DNA of 64,000 bases from positions 2,046,001 through 2,110,000 of the forward strand of contig NZ_CP179213.1 in the NCBI RefSeq assembly GCF_051201685.1, read 5' to 3'. The notes beneath the pieces were generated by a model. The model was not told the origin of the DNA. It searched no databases and was given only the letters and a program-made list of their open reading frames with translations. The position numbers were made by a program, and so were the translations under genes. Positions 7,748-17,375 of this stretch are shown one piece after another. How positions within the stretch are numbered: the stretch's first letter is position 1; the number at the start of each line of letters is the position of its first letter. Source of the DNA: Luminiphilus sp051201685 (lineage in GTDB: Bacteria > Pseudomonadota > Gammaproteobacteria > Pseudomonadales > Halieaceae).

Positions 7748-8857
7748 ATGAAGTCACTGATGCGAGAGTCAAAAAATAAACTCAAACTCGGTACCTTTTC
7801 AGCCAATTGCTCCGGCGGTATGGCAGTGACCAAGGTCGATGAGCGCTGGAATAATAACTGGGAAAATAACATCGACCTGGTCAAGCAGTGCGACGCGGCT
7901 GGGATTGAGTTCATGCTGCCCATAGCACGCTGGATTGGCTACGGCGGTGAGAAGGATTTTCATGGCAATGTACTCGAAACTGTGACCTGGGCTGCCGGGT
8001 TAGCAGCACACTCGAAAAACATTCAGGTGTTCGCGACGGTCCACACAGCTTTCAATCACCCCATAGTCACGGCAAAACAACTGGCGACACTTGACCAAAT
8101 GTCAGGAGGACGCCTAGGGCTTAATGTCGTCGCTGGCTGGAACAAACCCGAGTACGACGCCTTCGGCAAGGATCTACCCGGCGATCACGCTGATCGTTAT
8201 AACATGGCACAAGAGTGGTTTGATTACGTGCAAAAACTTTGGACTGAAGACAAACCCTTCGATTGGGACGGCACCTTCTACCAGGGCAAAGGCGTGTATA
8301 GCCTACCTCATCCCATTCAGGACAGAATGCCCGTCATCAACGCAGCGGCCTCTGATGAAGGCCGTAATTTTGCCATGCGCAACGCTGACTTCCTGTTTAC
8401 GCCCGTTTTCGATTTTGAGCAGGCCGCTGAGACGGTCAAGGACATCACCGCAAGAGCCGCGAGTGTCCAGCGCGAGGTCGACCTACTAACTTTTTGCTCA
8501 GTTGTGTGCCGCCCTACCCAAAAAGAAGCTGACGATTATCTCAACTGGTACGCGAACGAGAACGCTGACTGGGAAGCCGTCGACAATCTAATGACGCTTC
8601 AGGGGCTACATGCCCAGTCATTCCCTCCCGAAGCGCTGGCAATGTTCAGAGATCGCTTCGCGGCGGGTCATGGCGGTTTCCCTCTTGTGGGAACCCCAGA
8701 CAAAATCGCCGACTTGTTGGAGCAGTTAAGCAACACTGGGGTAGCCGGCACTACGCTATCCTTCGTCGATTACGCCAAAGAGTTTCCCTATTTTCGACAG
8801 GAAGTTTTACCTCGATTGGAAAGCAAAGGGTTGCGGCTACCCAAACAAGACTCCTAA
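7748..8857 (+). CDS. RutA-like flavin-dependent monooxygenase (luciferase-like family)
   Basis: A 369-residue TIM-barrel flavin monooxygenase of the luciferase-like superfamily. Conserved segments resemble pyrimidine monooxygenase RutA: ATLDQMSGGRLGLNVVAGWNKPEY near residue 120, then PVINAAASDEGRNFA near 195. RutA opens an amide bond in a cyclic substrate with reduced FMN and oxygen. Here the Rid-family neighbour and the palindrome-controlled cluster suggest oxidation or opening of a cyclic or aromatic intermediate. No flavin reductase gene is in the window. SsuD-type desulfonation is a less likely alternative. GGAG lies 11 bases before the ATG. Confidence 0.82.
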   Translation: MKSLMRESKNKLKLGTFSANCSGGMAVTKVDERWNNNWENNIDLVKQCDAAGIEFMLPIARWIGYGGEKDFHGNVLETVTWAAGLAAHSKNIQVFATVHTAFNHPIVTAKQLATLDQMSGGRLGLNVVAGWNKPEYDAFGKDLPGDHADRYNMAQEWFDYVQKLWTEDKPFDWDGTFYQGKGVYSLPHPIQDRMPVINAAASDEGRNFAMRNADFLFTPVFDFEQAAETVKDITARAASVQREVDLLTFCSVVCRPTQKEADDYLNWYANENADWEAVDNLMTLQGLHAQSFPPEALAMFRDRFAAGHGGFPLVGTPDKIADLLEQLSNTGVAGTTLSFVDYAKEFPYFRQEVLPRLESKGLRLPKQDS

Positions 8858-8938
8858 AGTGTATTTATGGGACGTCGCAAAATTTTAATAACAAACTAAA
8901 CAAATATAAAACCAATAAATCACCCTCTGGAGCTCATA

Positions 8939-11419
8939 ATGAAACAACAAATTTCGATATCTAAATTAGCCGTTGCCATCAGCGCGGTGACAATCGCGGT
9001 ACCTGCCATTAGTCAGAGCGTCTTAGAGGAGATCGTAGTCGTTGCTCAAAAACGCGAGCAAAACCTTCAGGATGTCCCAATCGCCATATCCGCTTTTACC
9101 GGCGCACAAATGGATGCCCTCGGCGTCTCTGAGAGCTTTGACATCGCCACCTTCGCGCCCGGCGTTCACATTTCAGGCAACCTCGCCGGCCAGAACACCC
9201 AGTTCTCGATTCGCGGCGTAACCCAAAACGATTTCAACGACATTATCGAGGCACCCAACGCCGTTTATCTCGATGAAGGCTATATCGCTGTCGCTCAAGC
9301 GCAGACTTTTGCTGTTTTTGATATTGACCGCGTTGAAATTCTAAAGGGGCCTCAAGGAACGTTGTTCGGGCGTAACGCCACGGGCGGCTTAGTCCACTTC
9401 ATTTCCAACTCGCCCAGCTTTGATGAAACCTCTGGCTACCTAGACGTCGAGGTGGGTCAGTTTGATACCGCAAACAACGCCAACCGATACGTCGTTGAAG
9501 GTGCTGTTGGCGGTCCCCTTAGTGACACCGTTGCCGCTCGCGCTGCCTTTCGATACAGCAAGCAAGACCCTTATTTAAAGAACCTCTACAGCAACGCCGA
9601 CCAACTGCCATTTTTAGGCGATCCTGGACCCGGTTCCGGTGCCGACCTTGGTGACGATGACACCATGGCCGCGCGTTTACGGTTTGCTTTTCAGCCCAGT
9701 GACAGCCTTCGCATGGACCTAAGTTTCAATTACTCCGACAGCGAAGTCTCCACCGGTCCCTATCAGAGCAAATCAACCCTTGGTATTGCTCAGGACCACG
9801 ACAATAATCCAGACACACCACCCGAGCTTATCAATGTCATCAACACCCCTAGCAATGAAACTCGCCTAACTGCACTGTTCGACGCTAGCGGCAACGATAC
9901 GGGCCTAGATGCCGGTGCCGATATCGAAGATGGCGACTCGTTCTTACCGGGCGGCGGTGGCGGCCTACCAGGACGACTCGCTCCCGGCGCTGATTTTTTT
10001 GGCTATCTTGATCCCGATGGTGATGATTTCACGTTTTCCGGAGATTTTGCCTTTGCTGACCAAGGCAGCACAGAGAATTCGGGCGTCAATTTCAAATTGT
10101 CCTGGGACTTATCAGACAGCATTACGTTTACGTCGATTACCGACTATAAAAACTACGAAAAGCTCTTATTCATTGACGTCGACTCAGCACCTGTAAACCA
10201 ACTGGCTAACTACGCCGCGGTTGATGCCGACAGCTTCACACAAGAACTTCGCCTCAATGGAGAAAATGATCGAAGTCGCTGGGTAGCGGGTTTTTACTAC
10301 TTAAATATTGATTCCCAGTCGGAGAACGGTCTTAAGGGACCGCAAGCATCGTTTGCCGATGTATTTGGCGGGGTTCCCATTGATGTCGGCACCACGGCGC
10401 AATTAGAAACAGACTCATACAGTATTTTTGGCCAGTATGAGTACGACCTCTCTGATCGCCTAACAGTCATCGCCGGCTTGCGTGCGATGCGCGAAGAGAA
10501 AGACTTTGGCTTGGTCCTTGGTGTTGCGCCTTCCGAGTCGTCTTTTGTCGTCAACAGCTCACCTTGCTTTTCAGGGCAGCTAGACCAGTGCTTCCCGGGT
10601 ACGGGGGTCAGCTATACCGACGACCGCTCTGAAAGCCTTTGGGCTGGAAAGCTACAGCTGACTTATCAGGTCAATGACGATCTCATGCTCTACGGTGGCG
10701 TCAACCGAGGTGTGAAAGCTGGCAGCTACAACGCGCCATTGCTGGGTGCCTACTTTGGCTCTGGGGGCGACGCTGGCCTCCCCTACGATTCCGAAGAACT
10801 TACATCCTATGAAGGTGGCTTTAAGGCCACGTTAGGTGGCGGGAAGACTCGCATCAACGGTACGGCGTTTTATTATGACTACGCTGATTACCAAGCCTTC
10901 CTTTTTGTGGGCGTAGGTGGTGTCGTTATCAATAAAGATGCTGATAACTACGGCGTTGAACTGGAAATTCAAACCAACCCGGTTGAAGGCCTAGACCTAA
11001 TACTCAGCGGCTCTTACTTTGACGCAACGGTCAAAGACGTTTCTCTGCGCAACGGTTCACCATTGCCCGCCAGCGACGTAGATCCAACCTATGCTCCTGA
11101 GTTCCAAGTGACCGGCTTAGCACGTTATAGCTTCGACGCCATGGGAGGTCAGATGGCCATCCAAGGGGACGTTAGCTATTCGGATGAGTATTACTACAAC
11201 CTGCGTAATTTCGATGCTGACATCTTCGATAGCTACACCGTCTTTAATGCTCAGATCAGTTACGCAAACAACGGTTGGTTAGCAACACTGGCGGCTAGAA
11301 ATCTGACCGATGAGCGCCCCGGAATTCAGGGCTTTGATTTGGCAACACTGTGTGGCTGTAACGAGGTAGCCTATAAAGCTCCACGTTATTACGCTCTTAG
11401 CCTGCGCAAGGAGTTTTAA
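8939..11419 (+). CDS. TonB-dependent outer-membrane receptor
   Basis: An 826-residue receptor with an N-terminal signal peptide (cleavage near residue 26), a TonB-box-like stretch (EEIVVVAQKREQ) and a plug domain with VEILKGPQGTLFGRNATGG near residues 135-155. A long beta-barrel follows and ends in Phe, as usual for outer-membrane proteins. It probably imports the substrate of this catabolic cluster. It belongs to the broad catabolic TonB-receptor group common in marine Gammaproteobacteria and sphingomonads; the ligand cannot be read from sequence. GGAG precedes the ATG, and the gene is joined to the next by a TAATG overlap. Confidence 0.93.
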   Translation: MKQQISISKLAVAISAVTIAVPAISQSVLEEIVVVAQKREQNLQDVPIAISAFTGAQMDALGVSESFDIATFAPGVHISGNLAGQNTQFSIRGVTQNDFNDIIEAPNAVYLDEGYIAVAQAQTFAVFDIDRVEILKGPQGTLFGRNATGGLVHFISNSPSFDETSGYLDVEVGQFDTANNANRYVVEGAVGGPLSDTVAARAAFRYSKQDPYLKNLYSNADQLPFLGDPGPGSGADLGDDDTMAARLRFAFQPSDSLRMDLSFNYSDSEVSTGPYQSKSTLGIAQDHDNNPDTPPELINVINTPSNETRLTALFDASGNDTGLDAGADIEDGDSFLPGGGGGLPGRLAPGADFFGYLDPDGDDFTFSGDFAFADQGSTENSGVNFKLSWDLSDSITFTSITDYKNYEKLLFIDVDSAPVNQLANYAAVDADSFTQELRLNGENDRSRWVAGFYYLNIDSQSENGLKGPQASFADVFGGVPIDVGTTAQLETDSYSIFGQYEYDLSDRLTVIAGLRAMREEKDFGLVLGVAPSESSFVVNSSPCFSGQLDQCFPGTGVSYTDDRSESLWAGKLQLTYQVNDDLMLYGGVNRGVKAGSYNAPLLGAYFGSGGDAGLPYDSEELTSYEGGFKATLGGGKTRINGTAFYYDYADYQAFLFVGVGGVVINKDADNYGVELEIQTNPVEGLDLILSGSYFDATVKDVSLRNGSPLPASDVDPTYAPEFQVTGLARYSFDAMGGQMAIQGDVSYSDEYYYNLRNFDADIFDSYTVFNAQISYANNGWLATLAARNLTDERPGIQGFDLATLCGCNEVAYKAPRYYALSLRKEF

Positions 11420-11949
11420 TGGCGGCCGGCCCCAACCGGCGTGATGTAATTACCGGGGGCGCTGCCGCCCTCGGTTTATTTTTAATTGGTGGGCGGCAGG
11501 TTTGGGCGACACCGAGCGAGGCTGTCGCTCAAGATTTCACACCTCAAATCTTAACTAGCGCCCAAGTCCAAGCCTTAACCTCCCTTGCCGATCACCTTGT
11601 TCCTGACAGTGCAAAAAGCGGCATAGGCGCCTACATCGATGCACAGCTTGCCGCGGGTCCCGAGTCACTCCTCATGGCTAAATATGTCGGGGTACCTGTT
11701 GAACAACAAACGGCTTTTTACTCATCCGCGCTTGATGCGGTGATGAATGCTTTGGATAAAGAGCCGGTGAAGTCTGTAGCCGCTGCGATGGCAACAGATA
11801 CCGTTTCCGATTGGCAGGGTCCGCCCGCAAGCTATGTGTTTTTTTTACTGCGCGCTGATGCTCTCGATGTGACTTACGGATCAGAAGCTGGATTTTCTGA
11901 CCTTGGTATCCCATACAGTGCTCACATTCGACCGGAGACTACTTGGTGA
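11419..11949 (+). CDS. GMC dehydrogenase small subunit with Tat signal
   Basis: A 176-residue protein of the gluconate 2-dehydrogenase subunit 3 family. It starts with a twin-arginine signal (NRRDVITGG then a hydrophobic stretch), so it is exported folded. In FAD-dependent sugar and alcohol dehydrogenases such small subunits escort the signal-less GMC subunit through the Tat system. The ATG overlaps the receptor stop (TAATG), and the GMC gene overlaps its stop (GTGA). This tight coupling supports a periplasmic complex fed by the receptor. Confidence 0.82.
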   Translation: MAAGPNRRDVITGGAAALGLFLIGGRQVWATPSEAVAQDFTPQILTSAQVQALTSLADHLVPDSAKSGIGAYIDAQLAAGPESLLMAKYVGVPVEQQTAFYSSALDAVMNALDKEPVKSVAAAMATDTVSDWQGPPASYVFFLLRADALDVTYGSEAGFSDLGIPYSAHIRPETTW

Positions 11950-13517
11950 AACAAAGCTCACCCGATACCGTGATTGTCGGCGCAGGTGCTGCAGGGTTGC
12001 TATTGGCGGCGAGACTGGCTGAGGCCGGCGAGTCAGTAGTGGTATTGGAAGCCGGACCTCAACGCGACGTCCGAGACATGGTGAGTTCGCAAATTTGGGC
12101 CCGCAAACTTAAATGGTCAGGAGCTGCGGTCGAAGAAACGGGTACGCAACCTGTGGGACATGCGTTTAATGCAGGTTCTGGCACTGGCGGCTCGGCTGCG
12201 CATCATTACGGCGTTTGGCTGCGTTTGCACCCTGAAGATTTTAAGGTACGCAACAATCATAAGCGCAGTCTTAACTGGCCGCTGACATATGAAGACCTGC
12301 AACCCTACTACGATCGCATTCAGGATTCTGTGGGCCTCAGCGGTGACCACACGGCGGAAGTTTGGCGCCCACCGGGCACTCCCTACCCGATGCCACCCCT
12401 ACCCGTCTTCGCTCAAGGACGCGTTCTTGAACGGGGTTTTCAGGCAACCGGCCGACGCACCGCTCCCCTACCACTAGCCATCAACAGTATTCCCAGAAAT
12501 GGCAGAGCCCCCTGCCAATTCGATGGCTGGTGCGACGCAGGATGTCCAATTGGCGCTCTTGCTAACCCCCTCGTCACATCGTTACCAAAAGCTCTCGACG
12601 CAGGAGTGGACATACGCTACGGCGCTCAGGTACTGAGAGTGCTTCGGGGTTCGGGAAATGCGAAAAATATCCGTGCCGTTGAATACGCCCAGCACGGCGA
12701 ACGACACCAGCTCAATGCCAAACGTTTCATTATTGCGGCATTCACCGTGCAAACCAGTCGTATACTTTTGAATTCTGGTGATAGCTCAACAGCTGCTCCA
12801 GGCAATCGTTACGACCAACTGGGCCGATACCTAACGACACACCCCGCCGGCACAATCTTTGGGTTATTCGATGATGAGACGACACCCCATCTGGGCGTCT
12901 CTGGCGGGCAACTACTTTGCCATGATGATTACGGCAACAAGGATCAAAGCGGAGGCTTTGGGTCGTCGCAATGGCTTATTGCCAATGCCATCAAACCCCA
13001 TGATTTGTTGGGCTATGGCACGTCAAGGCCTGATGTCACCGGTGCTGCACTGCGCCCCTGGCTACAACGCGCAGCAAAACACCTCGCCAATATGACTCTG
13101 GTCGTCGAGGACATTTCCAGTCCGGATAATCGCGTAACGCTGAGTGATGCGCGCGATGATACCGGGATGCCAATAGCCAACACCCATCATGATATTGCTC
13201 CCGAGGTGGCCAGCCGTTGGCAACAAAGAATTGACGAGGGCGAGGAAATCTTTCGTGCGGCAGGTGCCACTGAAGTTTGGCATGGACCTCGAGTTGCGAT
13301 GCACATTATGGGCGGCACCGTTATGGGCAGTGATGAGGCTAAATCGGTCACCGACAACTTTGGTCGCGTCCACGATACTGACAATTTATATGTCTCGGGC
13401 CCCAGTTTATTCCCCAGCAGTGGCGCCGTTAACCCGACATTTACTCTGAGCGCCTTAGCTGAACGCCAAGCTGACCACCTACTGGGCTTACCTGTAACAA
13501 CCTCTCCCGCCCCCTGA
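11946..13517 (+). CDS. GMC-family FAD dehydrogenase with probable [3Fe-4S] motif
   Basis: A 523-residue glucose-methanol-choline oxidoreductase. The FAD Rossmann motif VGAGAAGLLLAARLAEAG is near residues 11-28. The C-terminal active-site His (MHIMGG) and Asn (AVNPT) are present. Cys190-x5-Cys196-x3-Cys200 matches the spacing of the [3Fe-4S] ligands in bacterial FAD-glucose dehydrogenase. It has no signal of its own; the upstream Tat subunit would carry it. I start at the GTG overlapping the previous stop (GTGA); a TTG lies one codon earlier. The usual cytochrome c subunit is absent, so the electron acceptor is unknown. The substrate is probably an alcohol or polyol. Confidence 0.85.
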   Translation: MKQSSPDTVIVGAGAAGLLLAARLAEAGESVVVLEAGPQRDVRDMVSSQIWARKLKWSGAAVEETGTQPVGHAFNAGSGTGGSAAHHYGVWLRLHPEDFKVRNNHKRSLNWPLTYEDLQPYYDRIQDSVGLSGDHTAEVWRPPGTPYPMPPLPVFAQGRVLERGFQATGRRTAPLPLAINSIPRNGRAPCQFDGWCDAGCPIGALANPLVTSLPKALDAGVDIRYGAQVLRVLRGSGNAKNIRAVEYAQHGERHQLNAKRFIIAAFTVQTSRILLNSGDSSTAAPGNRYDQLGRYLTTHPAGTIFGLFDDETTPHLGVSGGQLLCHDDYGNKDQSGGFGSSQWLIANAIKPHDLLGYGTSRPDVTGAALRPWLQRAAKHLANMTLVVEDISSPDNRVTLSDARDDTGMPIANTHHDIAPEVASRWQQRIDEGEEIFRAAGATEVWHGPRVAMHIMGGTVMGSDEAKSVTDNFGRVHDTDNLYVSGPSLFPSSGAVNPTFTLSALAERQADHLLGLPVTTSPAP

Positions 13518-13527
13518 TACGACAATA

Positions 13528-13547
13528 ATATTTTAAGCTTAAAGTAT
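13528..13547. promoter_or_regulatory. 20-bp palindromic operator candidate, site C
   Basis: ATATTTTAAGCTTAAAGTAT, palindromic except for one base pair, lies 98 bases before the preferred start of the hydratase/dehydrogenase gene. That gene heads a seven-gene run ending with the Rieske beta subunit, so this site would control the core of the pathway. Confidence 0.72.
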
Positions 13548-13645
13548 TTGGGGGTTTTTGATAGACTCCTAGAGACGAGGTGGCGTCTGCTTATACACTC
13601 AGCAATTGCGCAACTCCACAAACAAACACACTGACGAGAGGTTTG

Positions 13646-15748
13646 ATGATGGGAACAGTAGTAACTTATGAGCGGCACGGATCGGTTGGTGTTATTAGGA
13701 TCAACAATCCGCCCGTTAATGCGCTGTCCCACGCAGTCAGACATGGAATCATGGAGGCACTGGCAACGGCCTCTACCGACGATTCTTTGGCCGTTGTACT
13801 TTCCTGTGATGGCAGGACCTTTATTGCTGGCGCAGATATCACTGAGTTCGGCAAACCACCGCAGGCACCGTCTTTACCAGATCTGTTACTTACACTCGAC
13901 AATCACCCCAAGCTTACGATCGCCGCCATCCATGGCACCGCTTTGGGAGGGGGCTTTGAGGTTGCACTAACCTGCAACTACCGGATCGCTTTAGCCACGG
14001 GAAAAGTGGGGTTGCCTGAAGTTAAGTTAGGTCTGCTGCCCGGCGCAGGCGGCACCCAGCGAACTCCCCGGCTTGCCGGCCTCCCTGCCGCTGTCGACCT
14101 TATTACATCAGGTAATCCCATAAGCGCCCAGCGTGCTATGACACTGCAATTAGTGGATAAAGTCGTTGAGGATAGTCTCGAAGACTCAGCCATCGCTTAC
14201 GGCGTCGAGCTCGTGGAGCAAAGTGCTCCTCAGAGACAGGCAAGCGCTTTAGCGCTCTCCCTGAGTGCAGAGGACAAAGACCTTATCGAAAGCATGAAGG
14301 CTAAGCTTCTGAAAAAAACCCGAGGCGAACACGCCCCACAGCGCATTCTCGACTGCCTAATCGCCGCAGCAGAGAGCCCCTTTGAGTCGGGCCTAAAACG
14401 GGAACGCGAGGAGTTTATGAAATGCCTCGCAGACCCACAATCTGCAGCCTTGAGGCACATGTTCTTTGCAGAACGTGCTGCTGCGAAGATCGAAAATATG
14501 CCGAAAGACACCAAACCCGTAGCCATTACCAGCGTGGGTATCATTGGCGCAGGAACTATGGGAGGTGGCATTGCCATGTGTTTCGCGCAGGCAGGCATCG
14601 CAGTCACTCTCGTCGATATGACTGACGAGGCCGTTAAACTGGGCCTAGAAAAAATCGCCAAGAACTACGCCATCAGCGAAAAAAAGGGGCGACTCACACG
14701 CGCTCAAATAGACTTAACCATGGCAAACATTACAACTTCATCAAACTTTGACAACCTCGCTAATGTCGACATGGTGATTGAAGCTGTCTTTGAGAACCTC
14801 GAGGTCAAGAAGGAGGTCTTCGCTAAGTTGGACGGAATTTGCAAACCCGGCGCTGTTCTCGCAAGCAACACTTCATACCAAAGTATCGATGAAATTGCGG
14901 CCGCTACTACGCGCCCCGAGTCAGTTTTGGGTATGCATTTTTTCAGCCCAGCCAATGTCATGAAGTTACTCGAAGTCGTAAAGGGTGCTGCTAGCAGCGA
15001 TGCTGTCATTGCAACCGCGATGGCCGTTGGTAAAAAAATTGGCAAAGTGTCCGTGCTGTCTGGGATGTGCTACGGGTTTATCGGTAATCGCATGCTGAAG
15101 CACTACGGTAGAGAAGCTGCCCTTTGCCTCATCGAGGGCAGTACGCCCGCTCAAATTGACAGTGCCATGGAGTCTTGGGGAATGGCTATGGGCCCACTCG
15201 CAGTAAGTGATCTTGCCGGACTCGATATCGGCTACAAAGCCAGAGAACAGCTTACTGCAGAACAAAAGGGAGACCCCGCTAGTTACATGGTTGCAGATCG
15301 CTTGGTAGAAGCTGGCCGCCTTGGACAAAAGTCGGGTGCAGGTTATTACCAATACGATCCCGAAACCCGTGAACGGCAGGAAGATTCAGCAGTGATGTCC
15401 ATTGTCACAGCAGCACGCCAGGAACTGGGGATCACACCTCGAGAACTTAAAGATGCCGAAATTGTTAATCGACTAACGCTCGCCCTGGCCAATGAAGGCG
15501 CGAAGCTATTGCAGGAGGGCATTGCCCAGCGCGCCAGTGATATTGATGTTGTTTATTGCTACGGCTACGGCTTTCCGCGATTCAAAGGTGGCCCCATGCA
15601 CACCATTGAATCGATGGGTCTCGATATAGCCGTGGCGCAGATTAATGAATTCCATGGTCAGCTCAACCCCGAGCATTGGCAGGTCGCTCCACTACTGGCA
15701 GAACTGGTAGACAATGGGGGACAACTCGCTGATTATCACCGTGAGTAA
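13646..15748 (+). CDS. Enoyl-CoA hydratase/3-hydroxyacyl-CoA dehydrogenase, FadB/FadJ-like
   Basis: A bifunctional beta-oxidation enzyme of about 700 residues. The N-terminal crotonase domain keeps both catalytic glutamates (ALGGGFE and LPEVKLG). The NAD-binding dehydrogenase domain follows (VGIIGAGTMGGGIAMCF), with the HFFSPANVMKLLEVV active-site segment and a C-terminal helical domain. It would hydrate and oxidise enoyl-CoAs, for example crotonyl-CoA to acetoacetyl-CoA. I prefer the ATG pair at 13646/13649, with GAGAGG four to seven bases upstream; an earlier in-frame start at 13580 lacks such a site. Palindrome C controls it. It overlaps the acyl-CoA synthetase gene. Confidence 0.88.
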   Translation: MMGTVVTYERHGSVGVIRINNPPVNALSHAVRHGIMEALATASTDDSLAVVLSCDGRTFIAGADITEFGKPPQAPSLPDLLLTLDNHPKLTIAAIHGTALGGGFEVALTCNYRIALATGKVGLPEVKLGLLPGAGGTQRTPRLAGLPAAVDLITSGNPISAQRAMTLQLVDKVVEDSLEDSAIAYGVELVEQSAPQRQASALALSLSAEDKDLIESMKAKLLKKTRGEHAPQRILDCLIAAAESPFESGLKREREEFMKCLADPQSAALRHMFFAERAAAKIENMPKDTKPVAITSVGIIGAGTMGGGIAMCFAQAGIAVTLVDMTDEAVKLGLEKIAKNYAISEKKGRLTRAQIDLTMANITTSSNFDNLANVDMVIEAVFENLEVKKEVFAKLDGICKPGAVLASNTSYQSIDEIAAATTRPESVLGMHFFSPANVMKLLEVVKGAASSDAVIATAMAVGKKIGKVSVLSGMCYGFIGNRMLKHYGREAALCLIEGSTPAQIDSAMESWGMAMGPLAVSDLAGLDIGYKAREQLTAEQKGDPASYMVADRLVEAGRLGQKSGAGYYQYDPETRERQEDSAVMSIVTAARQELGITPRELKDAEIVNRLTLALANEGAKLLQEGIAQRASDIDVVYCYGYGFPRFKGGPMHTIESMGLDIAVAQINEFHGQLNPEHWQVAPLLAELVDNGGQLADYHRE

Positions 15749-17375
15749 CGCCTTGCCAGAAAGCCCAAGGGAGGTGCTTGCCCTAAGCGCCATGCGCTTC
15801 CCCGACCATGATGCCCTGCATATTCCACTGAGCGCTTGCCAGCATTACTCGTCGCAAGAAATCACCCTGTCCTACAGAGAACTCGAAAGTGCTATCGCTC
15901 AAGCTACCGAGATTTGGCGGCAGACAGGGGTCACCGGGCGTGTGGCACTGATGTTGGAAAATCGTCCCGAATTTTTTATTCAATGGCTTGCGCTAAACGC
16001 CCTTGGAATTTCGGTCATTCCTATCAATCACGAGATGCCTGATGCGGAGATACCCTATTATTTAGAGCACGGTGAAGCGGTAGCTGTACTGACACTCGAT
16101 TCACACTGTGCCCGCCTGATCGGCGTTATCGACGCACTGAAACTATCAATCCCTGTCATTAGCCCAGACCAAGTTAGCACGCTGGATTTCGGTAGTGTGC
16201 CAGCGACTCCTGTCGCTACAGGTGGGTTAAATTGCGAATGCGCCCTCCTCTACACTTCAGGAAGCACCGGCAAACCCAAGGGCTGCTTGCTCAACAATGA
16301 TTATTTCCTACAGCAGGGAAATTGGTATCAGAATCTCGGTGGCCACATTGCTTTACGCGAGGGTGACGAGCGGCTGCTCACGCCCCTGCCCCTGAGCCAC
16401 ATGAACGCCATGTCTGTTTCAACGATGGCCATGTTTATGACAGGCGGATGCCTAATTCAACTCGACCGATTCCACCCCGGGACATGGTGGCAAAGCCTTC
16501 GTGAGTCGAGGGCTACCGCCATCCACTATTTAGGCGTGTTACCAGCAATCTTGCTCGCCTTACCAGAGGAGCCCTTGGACGATTTTTCTACGCAAATTCG
16601 TTTTGGTTTCGGTGCAGGGGTCAATCCAGCACACCATGAACGCTTTGAAAAGCGCTTTGGGTTTCCCTTGATAGAGGCCTGGGCTATGACAGAGTGCGGG
16701 GCTGGCGGCGCTATCATTGCTAGCAATGAGCCCCGCCATGTTGGCCACTGCTGCTTCGGTCAGCCAATAGACGCCGTTGAATGGCAGCTTGTCGACGAAC
16801 AGAAGAAACCTGTTAACAAAGGAGCGCCGGGCGAGTTGCGCGTCAGAGCCCGAGGTTCTGACCCCAAAAAAGGCTATTTCTCAGGCTACTTAAAAAATCC
16901 TGAGGCCACTGCAGAGGCTTGGGAAGACGGCTGGCTTAATACAGGTGATGTCGTGGTAGAGCTAGAAGACGGCAATCTCGCCTTCGTGGATCGCAGGAAA
17001 AACATCATCCGACGCTCGGGGGAAAACATCTCCGCGTTGGAAATTGAGGCTGCCCTAGGCGACCACCCGGCGATTAAATCCGCTGTGGCGACTGCCGTGC
17101 CAGACGAGATGCGCGGAGATGAAGTTGCGCTGTGCGTTATCCTCAAGCCCACATTTGAGGGCAGCCTCGATACGGCACGCGCCATACAGGACATCGCATT
17201 GGAAAAGCTGGTGTACTTTAAAGCCCCGGGTTGGATACTGTTTGCTGAGGCCCTACCGGTGACGGCGGCCAATAAACCTAAGCGTGCCGACATAAAGCAA
17301 TACGCCAAAACTTGCGTCACCAAAGGGGATGCCTTTGACCTTCGTGCTTATAAAACGCGGACGAAGTTAGCATGA
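15714..17375 (+). CDS. AMP-forming acyl-CoA synthetase
   Basis: A 553-residue class I adenylate-forming enzyme that activates a carboxylic acid to its CoA thioester with ATP. The P-loop YTSGSTGKPKG is at 180-190, AWAMTECG marks the A5 region, and NTGDVV plus a C-terminal KPKRADIK lysine segment are present. The position next to a thiolase-like protein, a DUF35 protein and a Rieske oxygenase equals that of IpfF, the ibuprofen-CoA ligase. An arylacetic or aryl-alkanoic acid is therefore the likely substrate, by inference. An alternative GTG start at 15741 would overlap the previous stop as GTGAGTAA. The next gene overlaps by ATGA. Confidence 0.88.
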   Translation: MGDNSLIITVSNALPESPREVLALSAMRFPDHDALHIPLSACQHYSSQEITLSYRELESAIAQATEIWRQTGVTGRVALMLENRPEFFIQWLALNALGISVIPINHEMPDAEIPYYLEHGEAVAVLTLDSHCARLIGVIDALKLSIPVISPDQVSTLDFGSVPATPVATGGLNCECALLYTSGSTGKPKGCLLNNDYFLQQGNWYQNLGGHIALREGDERLLTPLPLSHMNAMSVSTMAMFMTGGCLIQLDRFHPGTWWQSLRESRATAIHYLGVLPAILLALPEEPLDDFSTQIRFGFGAGVNPAHHERFEKRFGFPLIEAWAMTECGAGGAIIASNEPRHVGHCCFGQPIDAVEWQLVDEQKKPVNKGAPGELRVRARGSDPKKGYFSGYLKNPEATAEAWEDGWLNTGDVVVELEDGNLAFVDRRKNIIRRSGENISALEIEAALGDHPAIKSAVATAVPDEMRGDEVALCVILKPTFEGSLDTARAIQDIALEKLVYFKAPGWILFAEALPVTAANKPKRADIKQYAKTCVTKGDAFDLRAYKTRTKLA

